From NCBI GenBank assembly GCA_964247385.1, contig CAXTUB010000010.1, forward strand, positions 1-64,000: a stretch of DNA of 64,000 nucleotides, written 5' to 3'. The position numbers and the translations under genes are program-made. Below the pieces are notes generated by a model. The model ran no database searches, was not told where the DNA came from, and saw only the letters and a program-made list of their open reading frames with translations. This DNA is from TMP-86 sp964247385 (GTDB lineage: Bacteria; Pseudomonadota; Gammaproteobacteria; Steroidobacterales; Steroidobacteraceae). Within the stretch, counting starts at the first letter, position 1. Each line of letters begins with the position of its first letter. Below, one piece after another: positions 8,817-17,081 of the stretch.

Positions 8817-9551
8817 CTATTTCTTTGCGTCTTTCTTGACAGGCTCTTTTTTCGCATCGTCCTTTTTGGCCGGCTCGGCTTTCTTCGCATCCGCAGCGGA
8901 CGCAGTGCCCGCTGCCGGCGCAGCAGCGGCGGCTCCCTCGGCGGGGGCGGCCTCTGCAGCCGCGGCCTCCGGTTCTTCCGCTCGTGGGCTGTGAATGGCC
9001 ACCACGCCCGCATCGCCCTTGAGCAGATCGAGCAATTGCACGTTTTGCGGCACCGCGATCTGAGACAGATGGATGCTCTCATTCAAACCGAGGTTGGATA
9101 AATCAACTTCAATGTACTCGGGCAAATCCTTCGGCAAGCACAGCACTTCGACTTCGGTGCGCAAGTGCGACACGATGCCGCCCTGCGTTTTCACGCCCGG
9201 CGCCACAGCCTCGCCCTTGAAATGCAGCGGGATGCTGATGCGAATCTTTTCGTTTTCTTCCACCCGCTGAAAATCGATGTGCAGCACCGCATTCTTGAAC
9301 GGATGGCGCTGCACGTCCTTCAAAATCGCCGCCTGCGTCTCTTCTCCCACCTTGAGGCTGATGATGGTCGAGTAGAAACGCTCGTTCTCCAACATCAATG
9401 CCAGCTTTTGATGACTCACGGTGAGCGGGCGCGCATCACGGTGGGCACCATACAGAATGGCGGGGACGCTACCGGCGCGGCGCAGCCTACGGCTTGCATT
9501 CTTGCCGTGCGCCTCCCGAACCTCAGCAATCAATTCGAATGACGTTTTCAT
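8817..9551 (-). CDS. rplY: 50S ribosomal protein L25 (Ctc/TL5 long form)
   Basis: This 244-aa L25 family protein binds 5S rRNA in the large subunit. The N-terminal L25 domain is marked by VREAHGKNASRRLRRAG and ILKDVQRHPFKNAVLHIDFQRV. The second beta domain (TL5/CTC) runs from about ENEKIRISIPLHFKGE to SIHLSQIAV. From about residue 185 the tail is almost only Ala, Pro, Lys, Glu and Asp, a low-complexity basic extension common in this branch. It lies 43 bases after prs and is probably co-transcribed with it. Confidence 0.95.
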   Translation of the reverse strand: MKTSFELIAEVREAHGKNASRRLRRAGSVPAILYGAHRDARPLTVSHQKLALMLENERFYSTIISLKVGEETQAAILKDVQRHPFKNAVLHIDFQRVEENEKIRISIPLHFKGEAVAPGVKTQGGIVSHLRTEVEVLCLPKDLPEYIEVDLSNLGLNESIHLSQIAVPQNVQLLDLLKGDAGVVAIHSPRAEEPEAAAAEAAPAEGAAAAAPAAGTASAADAKKAEPAKKDDAKKEPVKKDAKK

Positions 9552-9594
9552 GAATCACCTCTTTCCAATTTCCTTCGCAAGCATCCACATGCCT

Positions 9595-10569
9595 TCAATC
9601 GATATACAACGAGCTCACCGACTCATCATCGCTGATGCGCCGGATCGTTTCGGCGAGCAAGCCAGCCACACTCAGCTGCCTGATCTTCGGGCACGCACGC
9701 GCTGCCGCGGAGAGCGGAATCGTATCGGTCACCACCAGCTCATCCAGCACCGATGCGCCGATGAGATCGATGGCCGAGCCCGACAAGACCGCGTGCGTGA
9801 TGTAAGCCACCACGTTCACCGCACCTTCGTCCTTCAGCGCCTGCGCGGCGACACACAAGGTGCCGGCGGTATCGACCATGTCGTCGATCAGCACGCAATT
9901 CTTACCCTCCACTTCGCCGATGATATTCATGACGCGCGCCTCATTGGCTCGCGGCCGGCGCTTGTCGATGATTGCAAGTTCTGCATCATCCAGCTGCTTG
10001 GCGAGCGCGCGCGCGCGCACCACGCCGCCGACATCGGGCGACACGACAATCATGTTCGTCTCGCGCTGCTTCCACGCATCGCCCAGAAGCACCGGGGAGG
10101 CATACACATTATCCACCGGAATATCGAAAAAACCTTGGATCTGATCGGCGTGCAAATCCACCGTGAGCAGCCGGTCGACGCCCGCGCTCGCAATCATGTT
10201 CGCCACCAGTTTCGCGGTGATGGCGACCCGGGTCGCGCGCGGCCGCCGGTCCTGCCGCGCATAACCAAAATAAGGCACGACCGCCGTGATGCGCGAAGCG
10301 GAGGCTCGGCGGCACGCATCGGTCATGACCAACAGTTCCATCAAGTGATCATTGGCCGGCGGGCTCGTTGGCTGCACGATGAACACATCGCGCCCGCGTA
10401 CGTGCTCCATGAGCTCGGCATCGACTTCACCATCGCTGAAGCGACCGACGTGGGCGCGGCCCATCGGCACATGCAGCTGCTTCGCAATATCCTGCGCCAG
10501 CAACGGATTGGCATTGCCCGAAAAAATGGCCAGCGCATTGCGGCCTGGGTCTGGCCCGCGGCTACTCAT
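9595..10569 (-). CDS. prs: Ribose-phosphate pyrophosphokinase (PRPP synthetase)
   Basis: This enzyme makes PRPP from ribose 5-phosphate and ATP, feeding nucleotide, His and Trp synthesis. The 324-aa class I enzyme shows the divalent-ion/ribose site DLHADQIQGFFDIPVDN, the flexible-loop region YFGYARQDRRPR, and the PRPP-binding loop CVLIDDMVDTAGTL. Its usual upstream neighbour in this cluster, tRNA-Gln/ispE, is some 28.8 kb away here, so its ancestral promoter may have been separated. A hairpin lies just upstream of the start (10583-10601). Confidence 0.97.
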   Translation of the reverse strand: MSSRGPDPGRNALAIFSGNANPLLAQDIAKQLHVPMGRAHVGRFSDGEVDAELMEHVRGRDVFIVQPTSPPANDHLMELLVMTDACRRASASRITAVVPYFGYARQDRRPRATRVAITAKLVANMIASAGVDRLLTVDLHADQIQGFFDIPVDNVYASPVLLGDAWKQRETNMIVVSPDVGGVVRARALAKQLDDAELAIIDKRRPRANEARVMNIIGEVEGKNCVLIDDMVDTAGTLCVAAQALKDEGAVNVVAYITHAVLSGSAIDLIGASVLDELVVTDTIPLSAAARACPKIRQLSVAGLLAETIRRISDDESVSSLYID

Positions 10570-10582
10570 GAATCACCCACAC

Positions 10583-10601
10583 CGCTCGCAAACGGCGAGC
10601 G
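10583..10601. repeat. Perfect 7-bp hairpin at the prs / catabolic block junction
   Basis: CGCTCGC (10583-10589) and GCGAGCG (10595-10601) are a perfect inverted repeat with a five-base loop, 14 bases before the prs start on the minus strand. No T-run follows, so it is not an intrinsic terminator for the upstream E1 operon. It may act in the prs leader or mark the junction. Confidence 0.45.
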
Positions 10602-10688
10602 ATGATACACGATCGGCTGGCGGAATACGTCGCGGCGAATTGGCGCGTCATATGTCGCACAGTCCGCAGATTTAGTGCATGCAGGCAC

Positions 10689-11705
10689 TCATGCGGCGGA
10701 CATCACGGACTCGAGCGCCCGCGTCAGGCGTGCCTGGCCGGGGAAATAATGCCACTCGAGGGAGAGCGGATACGGCGTATCCCAACCGGTCACGCGTTCG
10801 ATGGGCGCTTTCAGATGCCAAAAGCATTGCTCTTGCACGGTTGCAACAAGCTCGGCGCCAAAACCCCCGAAGCGCGTCGCCTCATGGGCAATGACGCAAC
10901 GTCCGGTCTTGCGAATCGATTCCGCAATGGTCTCGACATCGAGCGGCACCAGCGTTCTCACGTCGATGATCTCCGCATCGATCGCCAGTGCTCTTACGGC
11001 TGCCTCAGCCACGAACACCATGGTGCCATAGCAGAGAATCGTAACTTCCGCGCCGGGCCGAACGATCTGCGCCTTCCCAATTTGCACCGTGTAATAATCT
11101 TCGGGCACTGCGCCGGCCGGGTGGCCGTTCCACGACTGGGCTGGCGCATTTGCGTTGCCATCGAACGGCCCGTTGTACAAGCGTTTTGGCTCGAAAAAAA
11201 TGACCGGGTCATTATCTTCGATGGAGGAAATGAGCAGCCCTTTGGCGTCGTAGGGATTCGACGGCATGACCACTTTCAGGCCTGACACGTGAGCAAACAG
11301 CGCTTCAGGGCTTTGGGAGTGAGTCTGTCCACCGCGAATGCCGCCGCCACAGGGCGTGCGAATCGTGACAGGCGCATAGAAATCGCCAGCGCTGCGATAG
11401 CGTAACCGCGCCAGCTCACTCACGATCTGGTCATATCCCGGATACATGTAATCGGCAAACTGGATCTCCACCACCGGGCGCATCCCGTTGACGCCCATCC
11501 CAATCGCCGTACCGATCATGCCGCTTTCGGCGATCGGGGTATCCAACACGCGATGTTCGCCATACTTTTTCTGCAGGCCATCGGTGACTCGGAATACGCC
11601 GCCGAAGTAGCCCACGTCCTGCCCCAGAACGATGACTGAACGATCGCGCCCCAGCATCACATCCAGTGCAGAGTTGAGCGCCTGCACCATATTCATTTGC
11701 GCCAT
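10689..11705 (-). CDS. 2-oxoacid dehydrogenase E1 component, beta subunit (branched-chain type)
   Basis: With the alpha subunit this forms the thiamine-diphosphate E1 that decarboxylates a 2-oxoacid and passes the acyl group to a lipoyl E2. The 338 aa cover the whole beta subunit: MVQALNSALDVMLGRDRSVIVLGQDVGYFGGVFRVT, DTPIAESGMIGTAIGMG, PCGGGIRGGQTHSQSPEALFAHVSGLKVVMPSNPYDAKGLL and IDVRTLVPLDVETI. It starts two bases after the alpha stop. The closest known pattern is BkdA2 of branched-chain oxoacid dehydrogenase. No E2 or E3 gene follows; prs is next. Confidence 0.9.
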   Translation of the reverse strand: MAQMNMVQALNSALDVMLGRDRSVIVLGQDVGYFGGVFRVTDGLQKKYGEHRVLDTPIAESGMIGTAIGMGVNGMRPVVEIQFADYMYPGYDQIVSELARLRYRSAGDFYAPVTIRTPCGGGIRGGQTHSQSPEALFAHVSGLKVVMPSNPYDAKGLLISSIEDNDPVIFFEPKRLYNGPFDGNANAPAQSWNGHPAGAVPEDYYTVQIGKAQIVRPGAEVTILCYGTMVFVAEAAVRALAIDAEIIDVRTLVPLDVETIAESIRKTGRCVIAHEATRFGGFGAELVATVQEQCFWHLKAPIERVTGWDTPYPLSLEWHYFPGQARLTRALESVMSAA

Positions 11706-11707
11706 CG

Positions 11708-13009
11708 TTACCGCTGCTCCATTCGCATCTGCTCGCGTTGCTTTTGCAAATGCTCCGGCATGATTTCAAACACGTCTTCGAACACCAAGGCGGGATCGAG
11801 CCACGGACCCTGGTTCAATGCGCCGTAGCTCAACGCCTCCTTCCAGTCTTGCGCGACCTGTGCCTCGAGCTCCGTGGCGAGCGCCGCGTGCTGAGCCTCC
11901 GACCACTCGCCACGCGCGACGAGATACTGTTTCAAGCGCTCCATCGGATCACCGAGCGGCCATTGCGCGTACTCCTTCGCGGCCCGGTAGCGCGTCGGGT
12001 CATCGCTGGTCGAGTGTGCAGCGGCACGATAAGTCACCAGCTCGATGAGTGTGGCACCTGCGCCGCTGCGCGCCCTTTCCTGCGCCCACTGCGTAGCGGC
12101 GTACACCGCGAGGAAATCATTGCCGTCCACGCGCAGACCTGCGATTCCACAGCCTGGCCCGCGTGCTGCAAACGTCTGCCGCTCCCCACCCGCGATGCGC
12201 TGAAAAGTCGATATCGCCCACTGATTGTTTACGACATTGAGAACGATCGGGGCGCGGTAAATGGCCGCGAAAATTACGGCCTGGTAAAAATCTCCCTCCG
12301 CCGTGCTGCCGTCGCCGGTCCACGCCGCGGCGATGCGATCCTCGCCTTTGAGCGCCGCCGCCATGGCCCATCCCACGGCTTGAGGCAACTGCGTCGCCAG
12401 GTTGGCCGAGATCGAAAAAATATTGCCTTCCGCCCACTGATACAGGACCGGCAATTGCCGCCCCTTGCACATATCACGGGTGTTCCCGAAAGTTTGGCAC
12501 ATGAGGTCAACCAGTGACCGGCCGCGGACAACGAAAAGACCCTGATTGCGATAAGAAGGAAAGAGCATATCGGTCGGCCGCAGTGCCATGCCCTGCGCCA
12601 CCGAGACGGCCTCTTCTCCCAAGCTCGATACATAAAAGCTGATCTTTCCCTGGCGATGCGTCTGATACATCCGCTCGTCAAAAAAACGTGTGAGCAACAT
12701 GAAGCGCAGCCCCGCACGCAACACATCGGCATCCAGGTGCGGGGCCCATGGCCCGACAGCACGATGCTGATCATCGAGCACTCTGATCAATCCAGTCGCG
12801 AGCTGGAGCGTATCGCCAAAGTCAACGGTTGGCTCTGGCCGCGCGAGCGCGCCCGCCGGAGCTAGTTTCAAATAGCTGAAATCCGGAGCGCTGCCCGGGC
12901 GGGAAGAGCTTTTCGGAATATGCAGACGCGAGCGAGGGTACGCGGGTTCGCGCTGGCCATTCGTTGACGAAGTCTGCCCTGCGGATATCGAGGAAGATGG
13001 ATTCTTCAT
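11708..13009 (-). CDS. 2-oxoacid dehydrogenase E1 component, alpha subunit (branched-chain type)
   Basis: This 433-aa subunit binds thiamine diphosphate through AAWTGDGSTAEGDFYQA...LNVVNNQWAIS (the GDG...NN motif). Other family signs are RQGKISFYVSSLGEEAVSVAQ, YRNQGLFVVRG and the phosphorylation-loop equivalent TYRAAAHSTSDDPTRYR. The ~60-residue Ser/Pro-rich N-terminal extension before DTLQLATGLIRVLDD recalls BkdA1. I chose the ATG at 13009; the frame stays open upstream only to a non-standard ATT at 13036. The gene is probably a late member of the minus-strand operon that begins at 16922, although about 300 bases separate it from the aldehyde dehydrogenase gene. Confidence 0.88.
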   Translation of the reverse strand: MKNPSSSISAGQTSSTNGQREPAYPRSRLHIPKSSSRPGSAPDFSYLKLAPAGALARPEPTVDFGDTLQLATGLIRVLDDQHRAVGPWAPHLDADVLRAGLRFMLLTRFFDERMYQTHRQGKISFYVSSLGEEAVSVAQGMALRPTDMLFPSYRNQGLFVVRGRSLVDLMCQTFGNTRDMCKGRQLPVLYQWAEGNIFSISANLATQLPQAVGWAMAAALKGEDRIAAAWTGDGSTAEGDFYQAVIFAAIYRAPIVLNVVNNQWAISTFQRIAGGERQTFAARGPGCGIAGLRVDGNDFLAVYAATQWAQERARSGAGATLIELVTYRAAAHSTSDDPTRYRAAKEYAQWPLGDPMERLKQYLVARGEWSEAQHAALATELEAQVAQDWKEALSYGALNQGPWLDPALVFEDVFEIMPEHLQKQREQMRMEQR

Positions 13010-13310
13010 GGAAGTTGCCCTAATTAGTTTGCTCAATCGCCGCTGTGCTCAATCGCCGCCGTGCTTTCGCGCATGGGCCAGAAGCGCGTCTCAAATATCA
13101 ACCACGCGCACGCCTGAGTCAAAGTAACTGCACGCGAGTGCAGCAGTATTCTGTCGGTTGTCAACACTGCAGTAGTGGCTTCCATAGGAGAACAAGGCAA
13201 GACCGGCAAGATCCGGAAGGATTTTAGAGCAATTACGTGGATCGTGGGTTTCCAGCATGACTGCATTTTGGATATGAGCACGCAGGCCTTCCCAGGCTCG
13301 TGTCAATGCG
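13010..13310. other. Spacer between aldehyde dehydrogenase and E1 alpha genes
   Basis: These ~300 bases have no convincing gene. They hold a perfect 6-bp hairpin CTGCAC-GCGA-GTGCAG (13128-13143), which on the minus strand is followed by TTACTTTGAC and could weakly terminate the upstream operon. A tandem 16-base duplication lies at 13030-13061. An in-frame stretch of 82 codons on the minus strand (13033-13281) shows no family resemblance and was not called. A separate promoter for the E1 pair here is likely but not recognisable. Confidence 0.45.
13030..13061. repeat. Tandem 16-bp duplication before E1 alpha
   Basis: GCTCAATCGCCGCTGT (13030-13045) is followed directly by GCTCAATCGCCGCCGT (13046-13061), identical at 15 of 16 bases. 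It lies about 20 bases upstream of the E1 alpha start, in its leader. It looks like a recent slippage or duplication event. Confidence 0.7.
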
Positions 13311-14741
13311 CTAGCTTTGCAGTCGGCAAATGACCTTCAAATTTTGAAACGCGCGAAAACCTTCGGCGCCTCCCTCGTAACCGTAACCGCTGTCCTTGAT
13401 GCCTCCATAGGGGGTATCCGCGGACACCCCTTTCAAGCAGTTGACGCTCACGGCCCCGGATTCGAGTCGAGCCGCAACGGTGTTGATGGTTGTATTGGAC
13501 CGGGAGAACACGAATGAGGCCAGGCCGTAACGGGTCGAATTGGCGCGTGTTATTGCATCTTCGGTGTCGCTGAACCGTTCGATCGGCAAGATCGGGCCAA
13601 ATGGCTCTTCAGACATAATGGCCGCATCGGGGGGTACATCCGTCAGCAATGTCGGCGGCCAATAGAATCCTTTGCGAGGGATCCGCGCACCGCCAGTCAA
13701 CACCTTCGCGCCGCGACGGCGTGCATCGTCGGTGAGCTGCTTCATAGAGTCGATTCGCCGCGCATTGGCCATCGGACCCATGGAGGTGTCGGATGCGTTG
13801 CCCGGACCCACGGTGATCTCCTGTACGGCAGAGATCATGCGCTCGACGAACGAGTCATAGAGTGATTCCTGCACGTAGATGCGGCTCGGTGCGTTGCAGC
13901 TCTGACCGGCACATTCGAATTTATAGTCGCGAATGGCACGCACCGCTGCCTCTAGATCGCAATCGTCAAATACGAGTACAGCGGCATGCCCCCCCAGCTC
14001 GAGCACGCAACGCTGCAGTTGCGGAGCCGCCAGCGCAGCAAGATGCCGACCCACGCTGGTCGAGCCCGTAAAGGTCACCGCCCTGATGACGGGCGATCTG
14101 AGGAGATGATCGGAAATCATCGCAGGTTCCCCGAACAGCAAGCTCGCCGTACCGCTCGGGGCGCCGGCCGTGAGTAGAGCGGACACCACCGCGGTCGCTG
14201 CACTCGGCGTCTCCTCCGCCGCTTTCAAAATGACAGGACAGCCTGCCGCCAACGGCGCAGATAACTTGCGCGCGGCAAGCACGGCAGGATAGTTCCACGG
14301 CGTAAAGGCGGCCACGACCCCGAGCGCCTCCGGATGGAGGGTGCGCTCATCACTGGTCCGTAGGGGCTCGCTAAATTTTTCGGCATGGCTTCCGTTCCAT
14401 TCCAGCGTCTCGATGGCCCGCAAGAATTCGCCGTGCGCCTCGCCGATCGTCTTGCCTTGCTCTTCCGAGAGTGCCTGCGCGGATTCTTGAATACCCTCGC
14501 GCAAAATAGCGGCCGCCCGCATCAAGATTTCACCGCGCACTTTGGGAGCGGTTCTCGACCAGCCTTGGAATGCTCGGGTAGCGCCGTGCAATGCCTGCTC
14601 GATGTCCTGCGCCGACGCACAGGCCACTTCGCCCAAGGTCTCTTCCGTGGCTGGGTTGATCAGCGGGCGCGACTTGCGATCCGCAGCGGACTGCCAAGAT
14701 CCGTTAATGCAGAGTTCATAGCGTCGGATAGAACTTGCCAT
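13311..14741 (-). CDS. NAD(P)-dependent aldehyde dehydrogenase (succinate-semialdehyde / aminoaldehyde type)
   Basis: This ~476-aa class I ALDH oxidises an aldehyde to the acid. Motifs seen are GVVAAFTPWNYPAVLAARKLSAPLAAG (cofactor site), TFTGSTSVGRHLA, LELGGHAA (general-base Glu) and FECAGQSCNAPSRIYV (catalytic Cys). The ending VNCLKGVSADTPYGGIKDSGYGYEGG is typical of succinate-semialdehyde-like members. I start it at ATG 14741, 28 bases after the aminotransferase stop; the longer frame to 14894 runs inside the neighbour. Following a transaminase, it probably oxidises the semialdehyde made by that enzyme. Confidence 0.9.
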   Translation of the reverse strand: MASSIRRYELCINGSWQSAADRKSRPLINPATEETLGEVACASAQDIEQALHGATRAFQGWSRTAPKVRGEILMRAAAILREGIQESAQALSEEQGKTIGEAHGEFLRAIETLEWNGSHAEKFSEPLRTSDERTLHPEALGVVAAFTPWNYPAVLAARKLSAPLAAGCPVILKAAEETPSAATAVVSALLTAGAPSGTASLLFGEPAMISDHLLRSPVIRAVTFTGSTSVGRHLAALAAPQLQRCVLELGGHAAVLVFDDCDLEAAVRAIRDYKFECAGQSCNAPSRIYVQESLYDSFVERMISAVQEITVGPGNASDTSMGPMANARRIDSMKQLTDDARRRGAKVLTGGARIPRKGFYWPPTLLTDVPPDAAIMSEEPFGPILPIERFSDTEDAITRANSTRYGLASFVFSRSNTTINTVAARLESGAVSVNCLKGVSADTPYGGIKDSGYGYEGGAEGFRAFQNLKVICRLQS

Positions 14742-14769
14742 CGGCGATCTCGGACAGAAGGACTCGACT

Positions 14770-16158
14770 CTAATGCAGCCCCGTCGAATGAGCCCATTGC
14801 GCAGTGGTCTCGAGGACGCGGCGCAACCGAGCGAGCAACTCAGCCGTCTCATCTTCGGTGATGATGAGAGGCGGACATAACGCAATCGTGTCACCCACCA
14901 CGCGAATCACCATATTATTCTCGAGAGCCGTTGCAAATGCCTTGGCGCCCGCTTTTCCAAAATCCTCAAATGGGCGCCGGACGGAACCATCCGGCAGCAT
15001 TTGCAGCGCAGCCGCCAAGCCAACGCCACGCACTTCGCCCACCAGGGGAATTTCAGCAGCAAGCTTCCGCAACTTCGCTTGAAATATTTTTCCAATGCGG
15101 GCGGCGTTTCCGACGAGGTCTCGCTCTTGAATGATCTTCAGATTTTCCAGACCTACCGCAGTCGCCACCGGGTGGCCCGTCGTAGTAAATCCGTGACTAA
15201 ACGATCCGAGCTTCGCGGAATTATCGGCAATCGCATTATAGATTTTTTCGGTGAACATGATCGCGGCCAGCGGCATGTACGACGAAGTGATTTGCTTGGA
15301 GAGCACCATGATATCCGGCTCGAATTCATACAGGATACAACCGAACATTGTCCCCAAACGTCCGAAGCCACAGACGACCTCGTCAGCCACTAGGACGATG
15401 TCATGTTTGCGGCACAACGCTTGAATGCCCTGCCAATAGCCTTTAGGGGCAGGGAGGACACCGGCTCCGGACATGAGGGGCTCACCAATGAACCCCGCAA
15501 TCGTCTCCGGACCCTCCTTGAGGATAACCGCTTCGGCTTCTGCGAGGAGCCGCGCAACGTACTGTTCCTCGGACTCGCCTTCCAACCCAAAGCGACTGAA
15601 GTGTGGGCAGGACAGATGGATGACGGGAATCGCCGGCAGGTCGAAATCGCGGTGCGCCGTAGGGAGCCCGGTAAGGCTGCCTGAAGCAATCGTGATGCCG
15701 TGATAAGCATTCGTGCGCGCCAGAAACTTTTTCTTCTTCGGACGCCCGAGCGCATTGTTCATGTACCACAACATCTTCACGACGGTATCGTTGGCCTCGG
15801 ATCCCGAGTTGGCAAAGGACACCCGTGTCAACTGCGGCGGCGACATCTCAACCAGCTTTTCCGCGAGCCGTATGTTCGGCTCATGAGACATGTGCGTGAA
15901 CGTATGGTAGAAGGGCAGCTTGGCCATTTGCTTCATGGCGGCTTCGACCAGGCGCGGCTCACTGAAGCCCACCGCAACAGACCAGAGCCCCGCAAAGCTC
16001 TCTAGATATTTTTTCCCCTCGGTATCGTAGACATAGATACCCTCCCCCCGCTCCATCACCAGCGGACCTTTCGCTTCATGAGCCCGCGCATTGGTAAACG
16101 GGTGCATGCTGCTGCCGATATCGGCGGCGCTCAGCGCTTTGGATTTTTGATTCGTCAC
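14770..16158 (-). CDS. Class III (omega) aminotransferase, SpuC-like
   Basis: This 462-aa PLP enzyme moves a terminal amino group from an amine or omega-amino acid to pyruvate or 2-oxoglutarate. Visible are VSFANSGSEANDTVVKMLWY (phosphate site), NAYHGITIASGSLTG, VLVADEVVCGFGRLGT with Asp259, and the PLP Lys about residue 288 in MVLSKQITSSYMPLAA. The layout is closest to putrescine- or beta-alanine-pyruvate aminotransferases; the substrate is not settled. It starts with GTG at 16158, 71 bases after the isochorismatase-like gene and just before the aldehyde dehydrogenase in one operon. Confidence 0.9.
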   Translation of the reverse strand: MTNQKSKALSAADIGSSMHPFTNARAHEAKGPLVMERGEGIYVYDTEGKKYLESFAGLWSVAVGFSEPRLVEAAMKQMAKLPFYHTFTHMSHEPNIRLAEKLVEMSPPQLTRVSFANSGSEANDTVVKMLWYMNNALGRPKKKKFLARTNAYHGITIASGSLTGLPTAHRDFDLPAIPVIHLSCPHFSRFGLEGESEEQYVARLLAEAEAVILKEGPETIAGFIGEPLMSGAGVLPAPKGYWQGIQALCRKHDIVLVADEVVCGFGRLGTMFGCILYEFEPDIMVLSKQITSSYMPLAAIMFTEKIYNAIADNSAKLGSFSHGFTTTGHPVATAVGLENLKIIQERDLVGNAARIGKIFQAKLRKLAAEIPLVGEVRGVGLAAALQMLPDGSVRRPFEDFGKAGAKAFATALENNMVIRVVGDTIALCPPLIITEDETAELLARLRRVLETTAQWAHSTGLH

Positions 16159-16229
16159 AGTGCGATTCCGGTGCGGTTGGAGAGAAGAGTTTCCGCTACA
16201 TTCATTCTACGCGCGCGATTTTTCACATC

Positions 16230-16922
16230 CTACGCGCGGGATTTCTCACGTTTCAATCCCGACATTTCACTGATCACTTGATCCGTCGTACGCACTCGAC
16301 AGTAATGCCCGCCCATGGATGCAATCGACGTCGTGTGATTGTCCGGCGTATCGGCGGCGCAACAATCTTCAACTTCGGTGACCATGAAGCCGCGGTCAGC
16401 CGCATCGCGGATGGCCGACTCGACGCACTGGTCGGTCACCACGCCATAGATGAGTAGATATTCGATATTCAAGTTGCGCAGAACGTATTCGATGTTCGTC
16501 GAGTTGAAGACACCGGAAGAGGTCTTCGGAATGAGGATCTCACCCGGCAGCGGAGCAACCTCCGGGATGACTTGAGCCTCCCATGCGCCCTTCGGATTAT
16601 GGATACCAGAAATCTTGTGATCCAAGCTCCGGTCGCGGCCATCCAAAGTCAGACTTTCGATGACCGTGTAGATGACCTCGATCCCCGCTTCGCGCGCGGC
16701 CTTCTGCAACCGAACTTGATTGGGGATGACGATATCGGCCAGACGCTCGTACAACTCACGTTTCTTCGATTGAGGCGTTCCCTTAATTCGCGACTGAGCC
16801 AAGAGCTCCGCATTGAACTCGATATTTTGCATATCGACACTCAGCAACGCGGTACGGCTCGGAACGAATGGCCGCTCCCTGTAAGCTCCGTCTGCGGCAT
16901 CAATCGGCGGCGGTTGGTACAT
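16230..16922 (-). CDS. Isochorismatase-family cysteine hydrolase
   Basis: This 230-aa alpha/beta hydrolase has the Asp-Lys-Cys triad of the family: Asp30 in LLSVDMQN, Lys133 in ILIPKTSSGVF and Cys166 in YGVVTDQCVESAIRDAADRG, with the cis-peptide VVT just before the Cys. Such enzymes hydrolyse amide or carbamoyl bonds (ureidoacrylate, N-carbamoylsarcosine, nicotinamide) or isochorismate. The operon context of transaminase and ALDH favours an amidase or carbamoylase role, which is inference. It is the first gene of the minus-strand operon, and a likely RpiR operator lies 35-52 bases upstream of its ATG. Confidence 0.85.
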   Translation of the reverse strand: MYQPPPIDAADGAYRERPFVPSRTALLSVDMQNIEFNAELLAQSRIKGTPQSKKRELYERLADIVIPNQVRLQKAAREAGIEVIYTVIESLTLDGRDRSLDHKISGIHNPKGAWEAQVIPEVAPLPGEILIPKTSSGVFNSTNIEYVLRNLNIEYLLIYGVVTDQCVESAIRDAADRGFMVTEVEDCCAADTPDNHTTSIASMGGHYCRVRTTDQVISEMSGLKREKSRA

Positions 16923-16956
16923 GAATAGGCCTTTTGGTCAGAGTGCGAGACAGGAC

Positions 16957-16974
16957 TGTAATTAATAATACAAA
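16957..16974. promoter_or_regulatory. Candidate RpiR operator, copy 1
   Basis: TGTAATTAATAATACAAA lies between the divergent isochorismatase-like gene and the RpiR gene. It is AT-rich in GC-rich surroundings, partly palindromic (GTAAT...ATAC), and matches copy 2 (17995-18012) at 16 of 18 bases. The shape recalls sites of the RpiR-family regulator HexR (TGTAAT...ATTACA). It could control both the minus operon and rpiR itself. Confidence 0.6.
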
Positions 16975-17081
16975 AAATGGAAAGATGCATATATTAGTTA
17001 CATAAGAAACGGCCACAGCGCGCATGAGTTAAGCTTGAATCGGCAATGATTCAGATGAAAGAACGGGGACCAGGAGCGGCG

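Noticed and set aside
9421..10605. Long plus-strand open frame (394 codons) opposite prs and rplY
   Set aside because: It is antisense to two certain genes, is rich in His/Arg as expected for a shadow frame of GC-rich DNA, and shows no family pattern.
10570..10690. Search for an attachment-site copy of the tRNA-Gln 3' end at the prs border
   Set aside because: No stretch resembling the tRNA T-arm or acceptor end was found, so an att site is not claimed.
13033..13281. 82-codon minus-strand frame in the spacer after aldehyde dehydrogenase
   Set aside because: Composition is not protein-like, there is no ribosome binding site, and it overlaps the tandem duplication; treated as non-coding.
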